A stretch of DNA of 64,000 nt, from positions 372,001 to 436,000 of the forward strand of contig OU452222.1 in the NCBI GenBank assembly GCA_911728455.2, read 5' to 3'. This stretch comes from Marthasterias glacialis. Its lineage: Eukaryota > Echinodermata > Asteroidea > Forcipulatida > Asteriidae. The notes under the pieces are model-generated. The model searched no databases. It was given only the letters and a program-made list of their open reading frames with translations, and was not told where the DNA came from. The first letter of the stretch is position 1. Every line of letters begins with the position of its first letter. Positions 12,811 to 24,985 of the stretch are shown here, one piece after another. Made by a program: the position numbers and the translations under genes.

Positions 12811-15641
12811 GTTCATAAATGTAGAATACATGAAGCAATATAAACCAATGGGGAAGTATAACAAAGGTTCATAAAGTATGCATAGGTTCATAAATGTAGA
12901 ATACATGAAGCAATACAAACCAATGGGGAAGTACAACAAAGGTTCATAAAGTATGCATAGGTTCATAAATGTAGAATACATGAAGCAATATAAACCAATG
13001 GGGAAGTATAACAAAGGTTCATAAAGTATGCATAGGTTCATAAATGTAGAATACATGAAGCAATACAAACCAATGGGGAAGTATAACAAAGGTTCATAAA
13101 GTATGCATAGGTTCATAAATGTAGAATACATGAAGCAATACAAACCAATGGGGAAGTATAACAAAGGTTCATAAAGTATGCATAGGTTCATATTTGTAGA
13201 ATACATGAAGCAATACAAACCAATGGGGAAGTATAACAAAGGTTCATAAAGTATGCATAGGTTCATAAATGTAGAATACATGAAGCAATACAAACCAATG
13301 GGGAAGTATAACAAAGGTTCATAAAGTATGCATAGGTTCATAAATGTAGAATACATGAAGCAATACAAACCAATGGGGAAGTATAACAAAGGTTCATAAG
13401 GTATGCATAGGTTCATAAATGTAGAATACATGAAGCAATACAAACCAATGGGGAAGTATAACAAAGGTTCATAAAGTATGCATAGGTTCATAAATGTAGA
13501 ATACATGAAGCAATATAAACCAATGGGGAAGTATAACAAAGGTTCATAAAGTATGCATAGGTTCATAAATGTAGAATACATGAAGCAATACAAACCAATG
13601 GGGAAGTACAACAAAGGTTCATAAAGTATGCATAGGTTCATAAATGTAGAATACATGAAGCAATACAAACCAATGGGGAAGTATAACAAAGGTTCATAAA
13701 GTATGCATAGGTTCATAAATGTAGAATACATGAAGCAATACAAACCAATGGGGAAGTATAACAAAGGTTCATAAAGTATGCATAGGTTCATAAATGTAGA
13801 ATACATGAAGCAATACAAACCAATGGGGAAGTATAACAAAGGTTCATAAAGTATGCATAGGTTCATAAATATAGAATACATGAAGCAATACAAACCAATG
13901 GGGAAGTACAACAAAGGTTCATAAAGTATGCATAGGTTCATAAATGTAGAATACATGAAGCAATACAAACCAATGGGGAAGTATAACAAAGGTTCATAAA
14001 GTATGCATAGGTTCATAAATGTAGAATACATGAAGCAATACAAACCAATGGGGAAGTATAACAAAGGTTCATAAAGTATGCATAGGTTCATAAATGTAGA
14101 ATACATGAAGCAATACAAACCAATGGGGAAGTACAACAAAGGTTCATAAAGTATGCATAGGTTCATAAATGTAGAATACATGAAGCAATATAAACCAATG
14201 GGGAAGTATAACAAAGGTTCATAAAGTATGCATAGGTTCATAAATGTAGAATACATGAAGCAATATAAACCAATGGGGAAGTATAACAAAGGTTCATAAA
14301 GTATGCATAGGTTCATAAATGTAGAATACATGAAGCAATACAAACCAATGGGGAAGTACAACAAAGGTTCATAAAGTATGCATAGGTTCATAAATGTAGA
14401 ATACATGAAGCAATATAAACCAATGGGGAAGTACAACAAAGGTTCATAAAGTATGCATAGGTTCATAAATGTAGAATACATGAAGCAATACAAACCAATG
14501 GGGAAGTACAACAAAGGTTCATAAAGTATGCATAGGTTCATAAATGTAGAATACATGAAGCAATATAAACCAATGGGGAAGTACAACAAAGGTTCATAAA
14601 GTATGCATAGGTTCATAAATGTAGAATACATGAAGCAATACAAACCAATGGGGAAGTACAACAAAGGTTCATAAAGTATGCATAGGTTCATAAATGTAGA
14701 ATACATGAAGCAATACAAACCAATGGGGAAGTATAACAAAGGTTCATAAAGTATGCATAGGTTCATAAATGTAGAATACATGAAGCAATACAAACCAATG
14801 GGGAAGTATAACAAAGGTTCATAAAGTATGCATAGGTTCATAAATGTAGAATACATGAAGCAATATAAACCAATGGGGAAGTATAACAAAGGTTCATAAA
14901 GTATGCATAGGTTCATAAATGTAGAATACATGAAGCAATACAAACCAATGGGGAAGTACAACAAAGGTTCATAAAGTATGCATAGGTTCATAAATGTAGA
15001 ATACATGAAGCAATATAAACCAATGGGGAAGTACAACAAAGGTTCATAAAGTATGCATAGGTTCATAAATGTAGAATACATGAAGCAATACAAACCAATG
15101 GGGAAGTACAACAAAGGTTCATAAAGTATGCATAGGTTCATAAATGTAGAATACATGAAGCAATACAAACCAATGGGGAAGTATAACAAAGGTTCATAAA
15201 GTATGCATAGGTTCATAAATGTAGAATACATGAAGCAATACAAACCAATGGGGAAGTACAACAAAGGTTCATAAAGTATGCATAGGTTCATAAATGTAGA
15301 ATACATGAAGCAATACAAACCAATGGGGAAGTATAACAAAGGTTCATAAAGTATGCATAGGTTCATAAATGTAGAATACATGAAGCAATACAAACCAATG
15401 GGGAAGTATAACAAAGGTTCATAAAGTATGCATAGGTTCATAAATGTAGAATACATGAAGCAATACAAACCAATGGGGAAGTATAACAAAGGTTCATAAA
15501 GTATGCATAGGTTCATAAATGTAGAATACATGAAGCAATACAAACCAATGGGGAAGTACAACAAAGGTTCATAAAGTATGCATAGGTTCATAAATGTAGA
15601 ATACATGAAGCAATATAAACCAATGGGGAAGTATAACAAAG
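12811..15641. repeat. 75-bp minisatellite, 38 units
   Basis: There are 38 units in exact 75-bp register, each starting GTTCATAAATGTAGAATAC. Two sites vary repeatedly (T/C after GCAATA and T/C after GAAGTA). Scoring these gives a higher-order pattern: units 20-27 and 28-35 share seven of eight unit types, implying a 600-bp block duplication. The first and last units are both T/T, like the single unit in copy B (41799-41854). Because 75 is divisible by three, one minus-strand frame stays open for 969 codons with a hydrophobic 25-residue repeat; this is most likely a by-product of the period. Confidence 0.97.
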
Positions 15642-15683
15642 GTTTGAGGCCACCATTCTACACATACATCATACAGACTTAAA

Positions 15684-18600
15684 CTAAGACAAGAAATCAG
15701 GATCTCTTTTCAGGAGCACATTTTGGATGCCCTGAAAGTGAGCAATCTTATTGCCGCTACCACATCTGTCAAAATAATTAGCCACACCCTTTGCAACTTT
15801 GTCACTCAACTCCTGCAGTTCTCTTCCTGAAGACTCCGCTTTAATCTGAAGGGATAAAAAGGATCTTACAAATCTTAAGATCAAGTATTTCTAAAATAAC
15901 TGGAATGTCAAGATTACTGAAAATAAAATGAAAATATTCTGGAATGGAGACTCTATAATAAAATTGTTTTGTTATTAAAACACTAAGGGGCCGTCTATAA
16001 AAAATAATCACATTTTTACAGTAGTACAAATTTAGAGTAACTACTGACGGAATTGTGTGCTATATAAGAAGCCACTATTATTATTATCAATAATGAAGGT
16101 ACAGTTCATTGGAGGGAATTCATATTGAAAGGTACTTATTTAAGGGAAGTTTATACAGATTATGCAAGCTCATCACAATGGTACCCTGCTATTCTAACAC
16201 CAAAAGAGGGTTAAAGTGTAATGGCAACCAGTTCTCACCAGACAACTCTTATCAAAGTAAACATGATAGCTATATGTACACCCACAATAATAACCAATTT
16301 GGTTTGTATTCTCTAGAACTTGTATTAGATGTCATCATTTAGTGTTTTTTGTTTTAAAAGGTAGGCATGAAACTTGTAAAACTTTTAACTGGATCTGTCC
16401 ACACTAAAGGACCCATTTGCTGTGACATATTTTCTAAAATGGGAGTTTTCTCTTTTTTCCCCCATAACATTCCAAATCACTTGAGGACTGTACTTACCAA
16501 AGAGCAAGCCAAATTCCCATGTATTTTAGTAATGTTTGTAACATGGAGATATTGGACAGACATTTCATGCATAAATGGAGTCTTTCACAAAAATGTTATT
16601 TTAAAATAGGGTCCCTATTAGGAAAGTTTCCAGAAAAAGACAAAACAACTGTCTATGTATTCAAGAAAGTAATAAAGAGGATTATCTTAAAGATATTACG
16701 TTTGTAACAAAGACAGACATTTGGGCTCAAAACATCTGTCCATGTTACAAACTAACATTCATATTGTATTAAAACCCTGAAAATCATTTTGGTTTGATTG
16801 ATAACCATTAAAAAGGGGCCATGGGTCTTAGTGAAGTAACTTTTGAGTCAATCAATTAGTTACTATTCTTGCCACTTTCTAGTCAATTCCAATACAACAT
16901 TTATGTCCTCGTTACAAACATAATGTCTTGAAGACGACCCTGTAATTCCTTGGTCAGTCAGACATTTTTTTGGTAAGCACAATCAGTAAGGAATGTACAA
17001 AAACAAACTAAAGGGCAAAATATTACACTTAAATTGTAGCTCTGAATGTTTTATTGACATTTTAATGTTTATTAGGAATGCATCATTCTAGTTGTGATTT
17101 GCCATGGAGCATGACTTAGAAGAAACGTCTGTTTGATACTTTTGAAAGTTTTAACAGTCCAGGTGTTTCGACACCACAATATCACAAATTGATTTAATCT
17201 CTTACCTGAAACATAGCAGCCCTTTCAAAGAAATAGACATTATCAAAGACTTCTGCAGCAGATTTACCAACCCCAACAACTCCATGGTTACACATGACCA
17301 TGATCTCTTTGCCTTCAAGATTCCTGGCCAGTCTTTCACTCTTCTCACCCATGTCCCCTGTACCACCATACTCACGGTCATATGCAATCTTATCAAAGTA
17401 ACGCATACTGGTATGATGGACCATCTTCAGCCTTGGATCTTTTAAACAACCTGAAGCGAAAACCATGAAGTAATATAATATGAAGTTTTTACACAGCACT
17501 TGTGCTGATTATTTTTACGACAGGAAGGCAGAGCTAAATTTGAAATAATTATGAGACCCATTTATTTATATCACACCTTGTAAGGGTCTTCAAGGTGCTG
17601 TGGTGCAATGTGGAACCAACCATGCCAGAAACACAAGGGAAAATCCCTTCTCTTAATGATAAGTATACCAATACATTAAACAAAATGTTCCATTGGAACG
17701 AAGCGGCACAAAGCAATTATGGTAAAGTGTAACCACATTCTTACCAAGTGCTGTTGTGTATTGAGGGTGGAGATGAAAGACACAGCTAATAGTGTCCCCT
17801 GAAGCTCGATGCATAGCAGAATGAATACACACTGCGCTATCGTCTCCTATCCCTTCACCTTCAATCAACTTCTGAGTATGTATATCCATACCAACAAGAC
17901 ACTTTGCTGTCACCTGTAAAGTTTAAGACATCAAATAGGATTTGTATTATTCAGTACAGTAATGTGCATGTAAATGTTTCATCTTGAAGTAATTCTTAAA
18001 AGCTGCCGACGATGCTGAATCTGACTGCCACTTTTCCATTTGTTAAAGTAGTATCTTACCCTCCAAGTCACTGTGTCAATGTAGTGATTCTTGTTGCACA
18101 CTGGTACGTGTTTTTACGCAAGTCGTTTTAAATGATCTTTAAGTGCAATTTACAAGTACATTTTCCAATTTCTGTGCATCAGAACAGGTTTCAAAGTAAT
18201 TTTGGGCCTCTTCTAACCAACATCAGCACACCTCTATGGGAACCCACCGCACCCCACCCAATATGCCACCTACATTCCTGCTCCGCCCCGCCCCGCCCAA
18301 CCGCCTTCCCCCACCACATCCCCCCATCTGAGCCAATCTGGGTAAAAACGATATAAAAGTTCATACAATCTCAAGTAAAAAATACCAGAGATGTAATGAA
18401 ATAAAAAGCACAACCTGGTTTTTATTTGGCAAAAAAAAAGACTAAGAGTAAAAGACAGGTTTAGTCTACACCTGGCTTACCGGCAGATACGGTTTGGCTT
18501 CTGACAGGACCCCCAAAAGCAAAGAGGTTTGGCATTGCACAGGACCATCCACCAACACAGAGCTTGTTAGCTCAGTTGGTTAGAGCACTCATACGGTATT

Positions 18601-21600
18601 CGAATGGACGCGGGTTCGAGTCCGGCATCAGCCAAATTTTCTTTGCTCACCCCAATTAATATATATATAAAATATGTATCCCTTTGCCCCCCACTCAATT
18701 AGCACTCCGCAAAAATGCTAAAAATAGAAGCAAGTGCTATTGGCTAACTCATTTTAAAATGAATTTCAGCTCAGCAAATTAAACAAAGTAAAGAAACAAC
18801 AAGTTGACTAACCTGACTCCAGTGAAGTCCATAGGGTATGAGCAACATGACATTTCCTTGACCATTACGAGCTGGTGCCATCATGGTCAGGTGATTACAA
18901 ACTCCTTCACCCATACCATAATAATCAAATCCACGGTAGGAGGTTGCTAAATCTTCTCTGGCTCGTTGGTTGGCTTGCTCTGCTTCATTTCCAACAACAG
19001 AAAATGGCCGCCTGTGGAGGATTCAAATAAGAAAAGTTGACATTTGTAAGTTATTTAAGTAGGCATAGGGATAGCCTCTGTTGAGTAACACGTGTCACTT
19101 GAAGCCCCCAAAAAGAATCAAGAAAATAGCCATCTAAAATGTTTTTGACATGCTGCCTGAAAGATAGTGAAGAAAAATTGATGAAACCTCCCTCATCGAT
19201 GTTCACAGACGGGTTGATGAGGCATTTATGGGCATAAAATGTACTAAACCTCACTCTATGACCTAATCCCACATTACTGTAAGCCAAAAAACAGTGCAAC
19301 ATGCCAATGGGTCTGGGTAGGCATAGGCGTAAGCGGGCTCTTTGGTTAAGGGAAGACAGAGGGGTCATTTTGCCCGAAATTTTACATAGATAAAAACACA
19401 ACTTCACAAGTACCATTACCAATTTCTTAAAAAAAAATTGTTCTTGCTTCATCCGAATTTAGCCCAATGTTTTACCTGAATTTTAGGTGAAACACAGACA
19501 TCGTTGGGGAACGTTCCCCCAGGACCCCCCCCCACACCTGCTGCCTCGCCCCCCACAATTACGCCACCTGTGTATTCTGAGCATGGAAGTAGAAATTAAT
19601 GGTTACAGTTATGATTTTCTACCTCCATGTTCGTAGCTAACCTCAAACACGCGCATACCGTTGACGTCTGCGACTTGCCACGCCACTTGAGAGTCATAAG
19701 TTACGAATTTTACCTTCCACACGGGACGTATGCTTTAAAACCCTCAGCGCAACCACATTAATCAACAACTTCGCTGGATCCAGGAGGTTAAAATTTCGTC
19801 CACCCTGTCTTTAAGGTCAATAACCCACCCTGCAAGCCCAAAACCATTATAAATCACTGTGGGGGTGAATTGGAGTGCCAGTCAAGACTTAGACTTGTGT
19901 TATTTAAGATCCACGTGCTGCACAAGCTGTTTACACAAATTGCATATAGCACAAGCTGTTTACACAAATTGCATATATCGCCCTGTGCCAAGGATCCTTA
20001 GCCACAAGGTCAACCAATTACTACACTGAGACAGGTGGCTGCTGTCTTTCAACACTCCTTACTCTGCAGTGGTTAGGGTCTGGCCAATAAGGTCTATTGT
20101 CGATCGGTTGATGTTGCACCCTGCGCTGAGGCATGATGGGATAGGAAAGGGATCATGTGTATTGCGGCGCAGTTGCCACTGCCCCCTTTGACTTCCCATC
20201 ATGCTTTGCGCTATTTCGTCGTAGAGCGATCAGCAATAAACCTTATGGGAGTCTACAGGCTTGTGGGGTATACCAGGGGTGAGGACTACATAGAATCTTG
20301 GCCTTATTGGCCCATTGAAAAAAAAAATTGACCATATTTGGTAAAAATTGGATTATATTTTACCTCTCCGCTGACGCGAGGGTTTTAAATGAAGTGCGAG
20401 ATCCCAGTCTCCTCGCAGCAGCTATATCATAGTAATTTGGCATCAAAGTGTCCCAAGCAAACATGAGTGGCCTAGGCCTAGACCCAGTAACTGGGGCGCT
20501 GTACTCCTTTTTTTGAAATTTTTGACATTATCTGTCGTACTAGCGCCCCAGTCCGTGGTATATATGGAAAGTGCTCCAATTCGGAGTCCGAAGCGGTTTT
20601 TTTCTGAATCAGTTACAAAATTGTCAAAATTGCAACAAGGACTCGACAGAATTGCTTGAAAATCGCCTACTGGCTTCTCCAAGTATCTACGGTGAAATAA
20701 AATGCAGTTAATTGTACTCACGATCATTTTTGGTCCTCCAAATCGATGATTTTTAGCCCACTATCAGTCACGCATATATCAAATTTGCCGTTAGAATCAC
20801 CATTTTGAATGTGATACTCAACGACCGTTTCCTTATGTCTAAAACGCCGCGAGGATTGCGTGTTCGCTGAGGCCCTGACTTTCATATTGTTTACCGCGCA
20901 GTCAACGCAGGATACCAGGCTGTGTGTAGCGCCAAAGTTCGCTGATGCCCTAACATTCATATTGATTGGCGCAGTCAACGCAGGATACCAGGCTACACAG
21001 CTGGTATCCTGCATTGACTGCGCAAATCAATATGAATGTCAGGGCATCAGCGAACTTTGGCGCTACACACAGCCTGGTATCCTGCGTTGACTGCGCGGAA
21101 AACAATATGAAAGTCAGGGCCTCAGCGAACACGCAATCCTCGCAGCGTTTTAGACATAAGAAAACGGTCGTTGAGTATCACATTCAAAATGGCGATTCTA
21201 ACGGCAAATTTGATATATGCGTGATAGTGGGCTAAAAATCATCGATTTGGAGGACCAAAAATGATCGTGAGTACAATTAACTGCATTTTATTTCACCGTA
21301 GATACTTGGAGAAGCCAGTAGGCGATTTTCAAGCAATTCTGTCGAGTCCTTGTTGCAATTTTGACAATTTTGTAACTGATTCAGAAAAAAACCGCTTCGG
21401 ACTCCGAATCGGAGCACTTTCCATATATACCACGGACTGGGGCGCTAGTACGACAGATGTCAAAAATTTCAAAAAAGGAGTACAGCGCCCCAGTTACTGG
21501 GTCTAGCCTAGGCCTACTTTTGGAACCCAACTTTTTATTCATCTTACCTCATTGTTTTAGAAAAAGCAGCTGGTCGCAGCCGTAGCAGATTCCGGCTGAA

Positions 21601-21615
21601 ATTCACAAGCCCCAT
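15684..21615 (-). CDS. Class II aldolase/adducin-domain protein, copy A
   Basis: Five exons on the minus strand with continuous phase: 21615-21548, 19011-18813, 17913-17745, 17450-17206, 15845-15684, giving 280 residues. The N-terminus (about 29 residues, Arg/Ser-rich, no acids) looks like a mitochondrial presequence. The body is a class II aldolase/adducin head fold, related to L-fuculose-phosphate aldolase and ribulose-phosphate epimerase. Metal-ligand candidates are His136 and His138 in FHLHPQY and His201 in CNHG. The IHSAMHRA and SMRYFDKIAYDREYGG segments are also typical. Substrate is unknown: animal members are annotated only as putative class 2 aldolases. Intron 1 carries a foldback element ending 42 bp from exon 1. 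The start was chosen because the ATG opens the only frame joining exon 2. Copy B is at 41897-47641. Confidence 0.9.
18562..18634 (+). repeat. tRNA-like SINE head
   Basis: It has A box TTAGCTCAGTTGGTTAGAGC and B box GGGTTCGAGTCC at tRNA spacing, followed by TTTTCTTTGCTCAC. The acceptor stem halves do not pair and the T-stem has a mismatch, so a functional tRNA is unlikely. It lies inside intron 2 of the aldolase gene and recurs in copy B at 44882. Confidence 0.6.
20089..20244. mobile_element. 156-bp MITE, absent from copy B
   Basis: The ends are AAGGTCTATTG and CAATAAACCTT (imperfect inverted repeats), flanked by AT on both sides. Copy B has the uninterrupted site (GGCCAATGGGAG near 47300). 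It is non-coding. The superfamily is uncertain; a 2-bp AT duplication is compatible with ISL2EU-like elements. Confidence 0.65.
20479..21505. mobile_element. Foldback element with long inverted arms
   Basis: 1027 bp, almost wholly two ~500-bp inverted arms meeting near 20998, starting TAGACCCAGTAACTGGGG at each end. It is flanked by a 9-bp direct repeat GCCTAGGCC (20470-20478 and 21506-21514). Copy B carries a single GCCTAGGCC at 47532-47540, the intact empty site. Inside the arms a ~100-bp direct sub-repeat includes TCAACGCAGGATACCAGG. A 9-bp duplication is compatible with Mutator-like elements. The arms read as open frames in both directions, but I recognise no protein. It sits in intron 1 of aldolase copy A. 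Confidence 0.92.
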
Positions 21616-22027
21616 TTCAACAAGTTTAAATAGGTTTACCAACACAGAAAACGAAGTAAACACCACTGCTAAGAAAAGTAAAGGGCTTGCGCAGCCGGCC
21701 GTCAGCAGTCAGTCCCAGCAGAGCGCCCGTCGTGTGGAGGAGATTCTGTCCGAGCATACCTGATAGCGCCCTCTTTTGAATAAACTCCTCTCCAAGACAC
21801 ATTACCCGGGTCTTAATTTGAATATAATTGGCGCCCTCTTGAGTTACACTAATCTTCCACAAAAGTTCTAGCAAACTTAAAGGACCCAACTTTAAAGGTG
21901 CAACTTACACATGTATGTAAACTACAGCAAAACAAAATTTACGAAAGTAATGTGAAATAATTAACTAGGGTTTACATAAAAATACTTTAGGCACTTATGA
22001 CACCTAGTTTCGTTCGCCGCTTAAGAG

Positions 22028-22413
22028 CAGTGTCGTAACTGGGGGGGGGGGGGGGGGGGGCACGGGCACCCCAATTGATGTCCGTGTCCCCGGGTGCCCC
22101 CCCCCCCCCCCATTTGAAATCTGGACTTTTGTGATTAAAAAATTACCAAAATAAAATGTTACATTTTGTAAGCTTTCATGTAGTAATTTCAATGTTTTTG
22201 GTAAACTATTTTTTTTTATTTACAAGCAAACAGTGTATTTATCTTTTGCCTCCTTGTCAGACTGTCTACTAAAAAATAGCAAATGGCATAACAAGAGCGC
22301 TGAAAAGGGGCTTGTTTAGGAAAAGTGAACATTTTTAATTGACCAGAAGTGCCCCCAATAAAAATGGTGCATCCCCTTGTGCCCCCTAAAATGTTACCCT
22401 AGTTTCCCCGCTG
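22028..22413. mobile_element. hAT-type MITE with poly-G/C tracts
   Basis: The ends are CAGTGTCGTAACTGGGG and, inverted, CAGCGGGGAAACTAGGG, flanked by 8-bp repeats CTTAAGAG (22020-22027 and 22414-22421). The body is the reverse complement of the element at 10455-10713. It is upstream of aldolase copy A and is shared with copy B (48058-48444), so it predates the duplication. Confidence 0.85.
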
Positions 22414-24660
22414 CTTAAGAGACCTAGCGTCCCAGAGAATTATCCGGCGGCATGACGATCTCAAGATATAATTAAAAGGTGACAGAACATACTTTAATCT
22501 CCATTTAGCATAACAATTTTTGAGGCTCTTGTTTTTATTTGTTCAATGTTTTTTTTAGCAAACTATGACACTAAGAATATTGAAATCAGAACGTCCCATG
22601 ATGTAATCTGTTTGAGTAAAAGAATGTCCGCCTGTAAACTTGCTCCTGCGACCGGCCCTCCGATGTGAACAACAATAAAGCTCTTAGAAGCGCAAAAACA
22701 AAGGCTTTCATCTGCTAAAAAGGCTCTTTTCAGAGCCACTACATTAAAAAAGAGCATGTTGGTGGAGTCTGTTTTCAGATTAAGAATTCAAAAAGTGTAA
22801 ATTTGATCAATCATTTCGAGAAAAAAAAAACACTTTTGTGTAAAAAGAAATGCAATTTTGTATGTCTTTTATTGGAATCTGCAAGAAAAAAATCAATCAT
22901 TAGAATAAATTTCTTTAGAGAGAAAAAAAGAGTTAAACTTTGTACTAAAGAATATCTGAAATCAACTAAATAAAAATATAAACAAAAGATGAAAAAGTTT
23001 AACCCCCAAAAAGATTGGAATTCGACATTCCAAATAGTATACTCTGCTCGTCTTTGCTTGTCTCAAATACCCATTTGATAAAAAAAGTATTCCCAAATTG
23101 ACAATTGCCTCCCCTTGTTTCCTGTTTCCTGAGCTTCTTTGGTTGTCTCTCAATCCGCTCCTCCAGATTACCTTTTTATCTTTTGTTTTTCTTACTCAGT
23201 CCATGCTGCAATTTTCATGGTTGTCTTTTATTGATCATTGTATTTTGTGTGTACATGATTTTAATTACATATTTTGTCAATTTACCTGTTTGCCAATGGA
23301 AAATTAAATATGTTGACAATAAATGTGAAACTAATCGAATCGAATCTAATCTACTAGTGTCTTCAAAGCCTGTTTTTGTTTTTGAACATAATCTGGATGA
23401 CAATTTTTGGTGCAATGGTCAAATAAAGCCCTACCTATGGCCTGCTTGTGTTATTCAATGTTGATGATACAGAAAGAAACTGTTTCCTTTGAATGCTACA
23501 GATGCTAGTAAGTAGGACAAGATTTCTTTATTTTACAGCAACTTCAACATCACAAGAATACACAAGAATGAGCCTTTCATATCATTTGATTGAGCTGGTT
23601 AATTAAACGACACAGGCAGTAAAGAAGTTTGCCTCAGAATGTGGAAGGTTGTGAGTTCCATTCTGTGTCACTGTAAATACTTCAAGAGAATTGTTTCAGA
23701 TCCAGGCATCATTAAGAAAATGAGCATTCAAATGGTTTTTTATTAGCAATAACCTGTTGTATTATTTATTAGAAATCCGTTTTTTTAACAGAGCCTTTTT
23801 GAAAGTGAAGATTTTCACTCGTTTTCTGTACATACATAATTTGTTGGTCACATTTAGAACGAAAGGTTGTGCAAAACATGAGTAAGATTGAAAAAAAAAA
23901 ATATTTACACATTTGCACATAACTTACATAGTTAAAAAGACGGTCATGGTGAAAACCTTCCTTTGAAATATTTTCTCTAGAATTGCTATAAACCCAATGT
24001 TTGAAAAGAGTGAAAATATAATTTTATAAGTTTTTGTTTTCACTATTTTTCTGACGACTCCATATTTATTTCATGTATATGTTGTGACAGATTACAAAGT
24101 CTTTGGCTATTACCAATGTTAAACATGTGCTTTAAACATCTCAACATGTTTAAGAATCCATCAATGGTTAAAGTTAATACAGCTTGTATGAAAACCTTGC
24201 AACAGATTTTTGCTAAATGTTCAAACCTTAATTGACAATAAATCTCTATGTCATAACCACAGCACCTGCCATATAAACTGAGCTTAAATTCAAGGTGTGT
24301 TTGGTACCCAGTACATCCACCAGCATAATGGTCTTATTTTGTGCTTGGCTGTGCTGGATGTACTTGGGTACCATGTGCACTTTGACTTAGATAGGGTCGT
24401 ACTTTGGTAATGATCCTGAAATTGTATAATTGTTCTAAAGATGGTAATGGTAGTAAGCATCCTGTGAAATTGTTTTGTCTGGAACTTTCCATGGTGTAAT
24501 ATCAATAAAAGTATTTCAAAAAATGTGAATCTCCAAAGATCACCCGCAGGCGAATCACCTACCCCACACACAATTCCTCCTACAAAAAAGAGAAATGAGG
24601 AAATAAACCAGGATGAGTAAACAAAATCTGCCAGAAGCTTACCCAACGAGTGCTGGTTGC
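22414..24660. other. Intergenic flank of copy A, possible CR1-type tail
   Basis: No gene is supported. About 23200-23370 ends in a GAATC-type microsatellite after CAATAAATGTGAAAC, as the 3' tails of CR1/L2 retrotransposons often do; this is tentative. About 23590-23680 has a weak tRNA-like SINE look. The region is mirrored in copy B at 48445-50581. Confidence 0.35.
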
Positions 24661-24966
24661 TCTGGGTACCTTGGCACTACCAGATGGGTACTCTGGGTAT
24701 CTTGGCAATACCAGATGGGTAATCTGGGTATCTTGGCAATACCAGATGGGTAATCTGGGTACCTTGGCACTACCAGATCGGTACTCTGGGTATCTTGGCA
24801 ATACCAGATGGGTAATCTGGGTATCTTGGCAATACCAGATGGGTAATCTGGGTACCTTGGCAACACTAGATGGGTAATCTGGGTACCTTGGCAATACCAG
24901 ATGGGTACTCTGGGTACCTTGGCAATTCCAGATGGGTACTCTGGGTACCTTGGCAACACTAAATGG
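24661..24966. repeat. 31-bp minisatellite, ten units (copy A)
   Basis: TCTGGGTA starts recur every 31 bp from 24661 to 24940, with CCAGATGGG in each unit. It ends about 90 bp from the duplication breakpoint at 25058. The counterpart in copy B is 50582-50915. Open frames across it are by-products of the repeat. Confidence 0.92.
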
Positions 24967-24985
24967 TGCACACAACACATGATAC

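Noticed and set aside
12811-15641. Regular 75-bp repeats as a CRISPR-like array
   Set aside because: There are no unique spacers; the whole unit repeats, and the host is a eukaryote. It is a minisatellite.
18562-18634. A tRNA gene
   Set aside because: A and B boxes are present but the acceptor stem does not pair, and the same head plus a shared tail recurs elsewhere, so it is a SINE.
19311-19570. Another hAT MITE with GGCGTAA-type ends
   Set aside because: The ends resemble the family but no 8-bp duplication is visible, so the boundaries cannot be supported.
20443-21506. Several open frames on both strands as paired genes
   Set aside because: They are mirror images of each other produced by the foldback element's inverted arms, with no recognisable domain.
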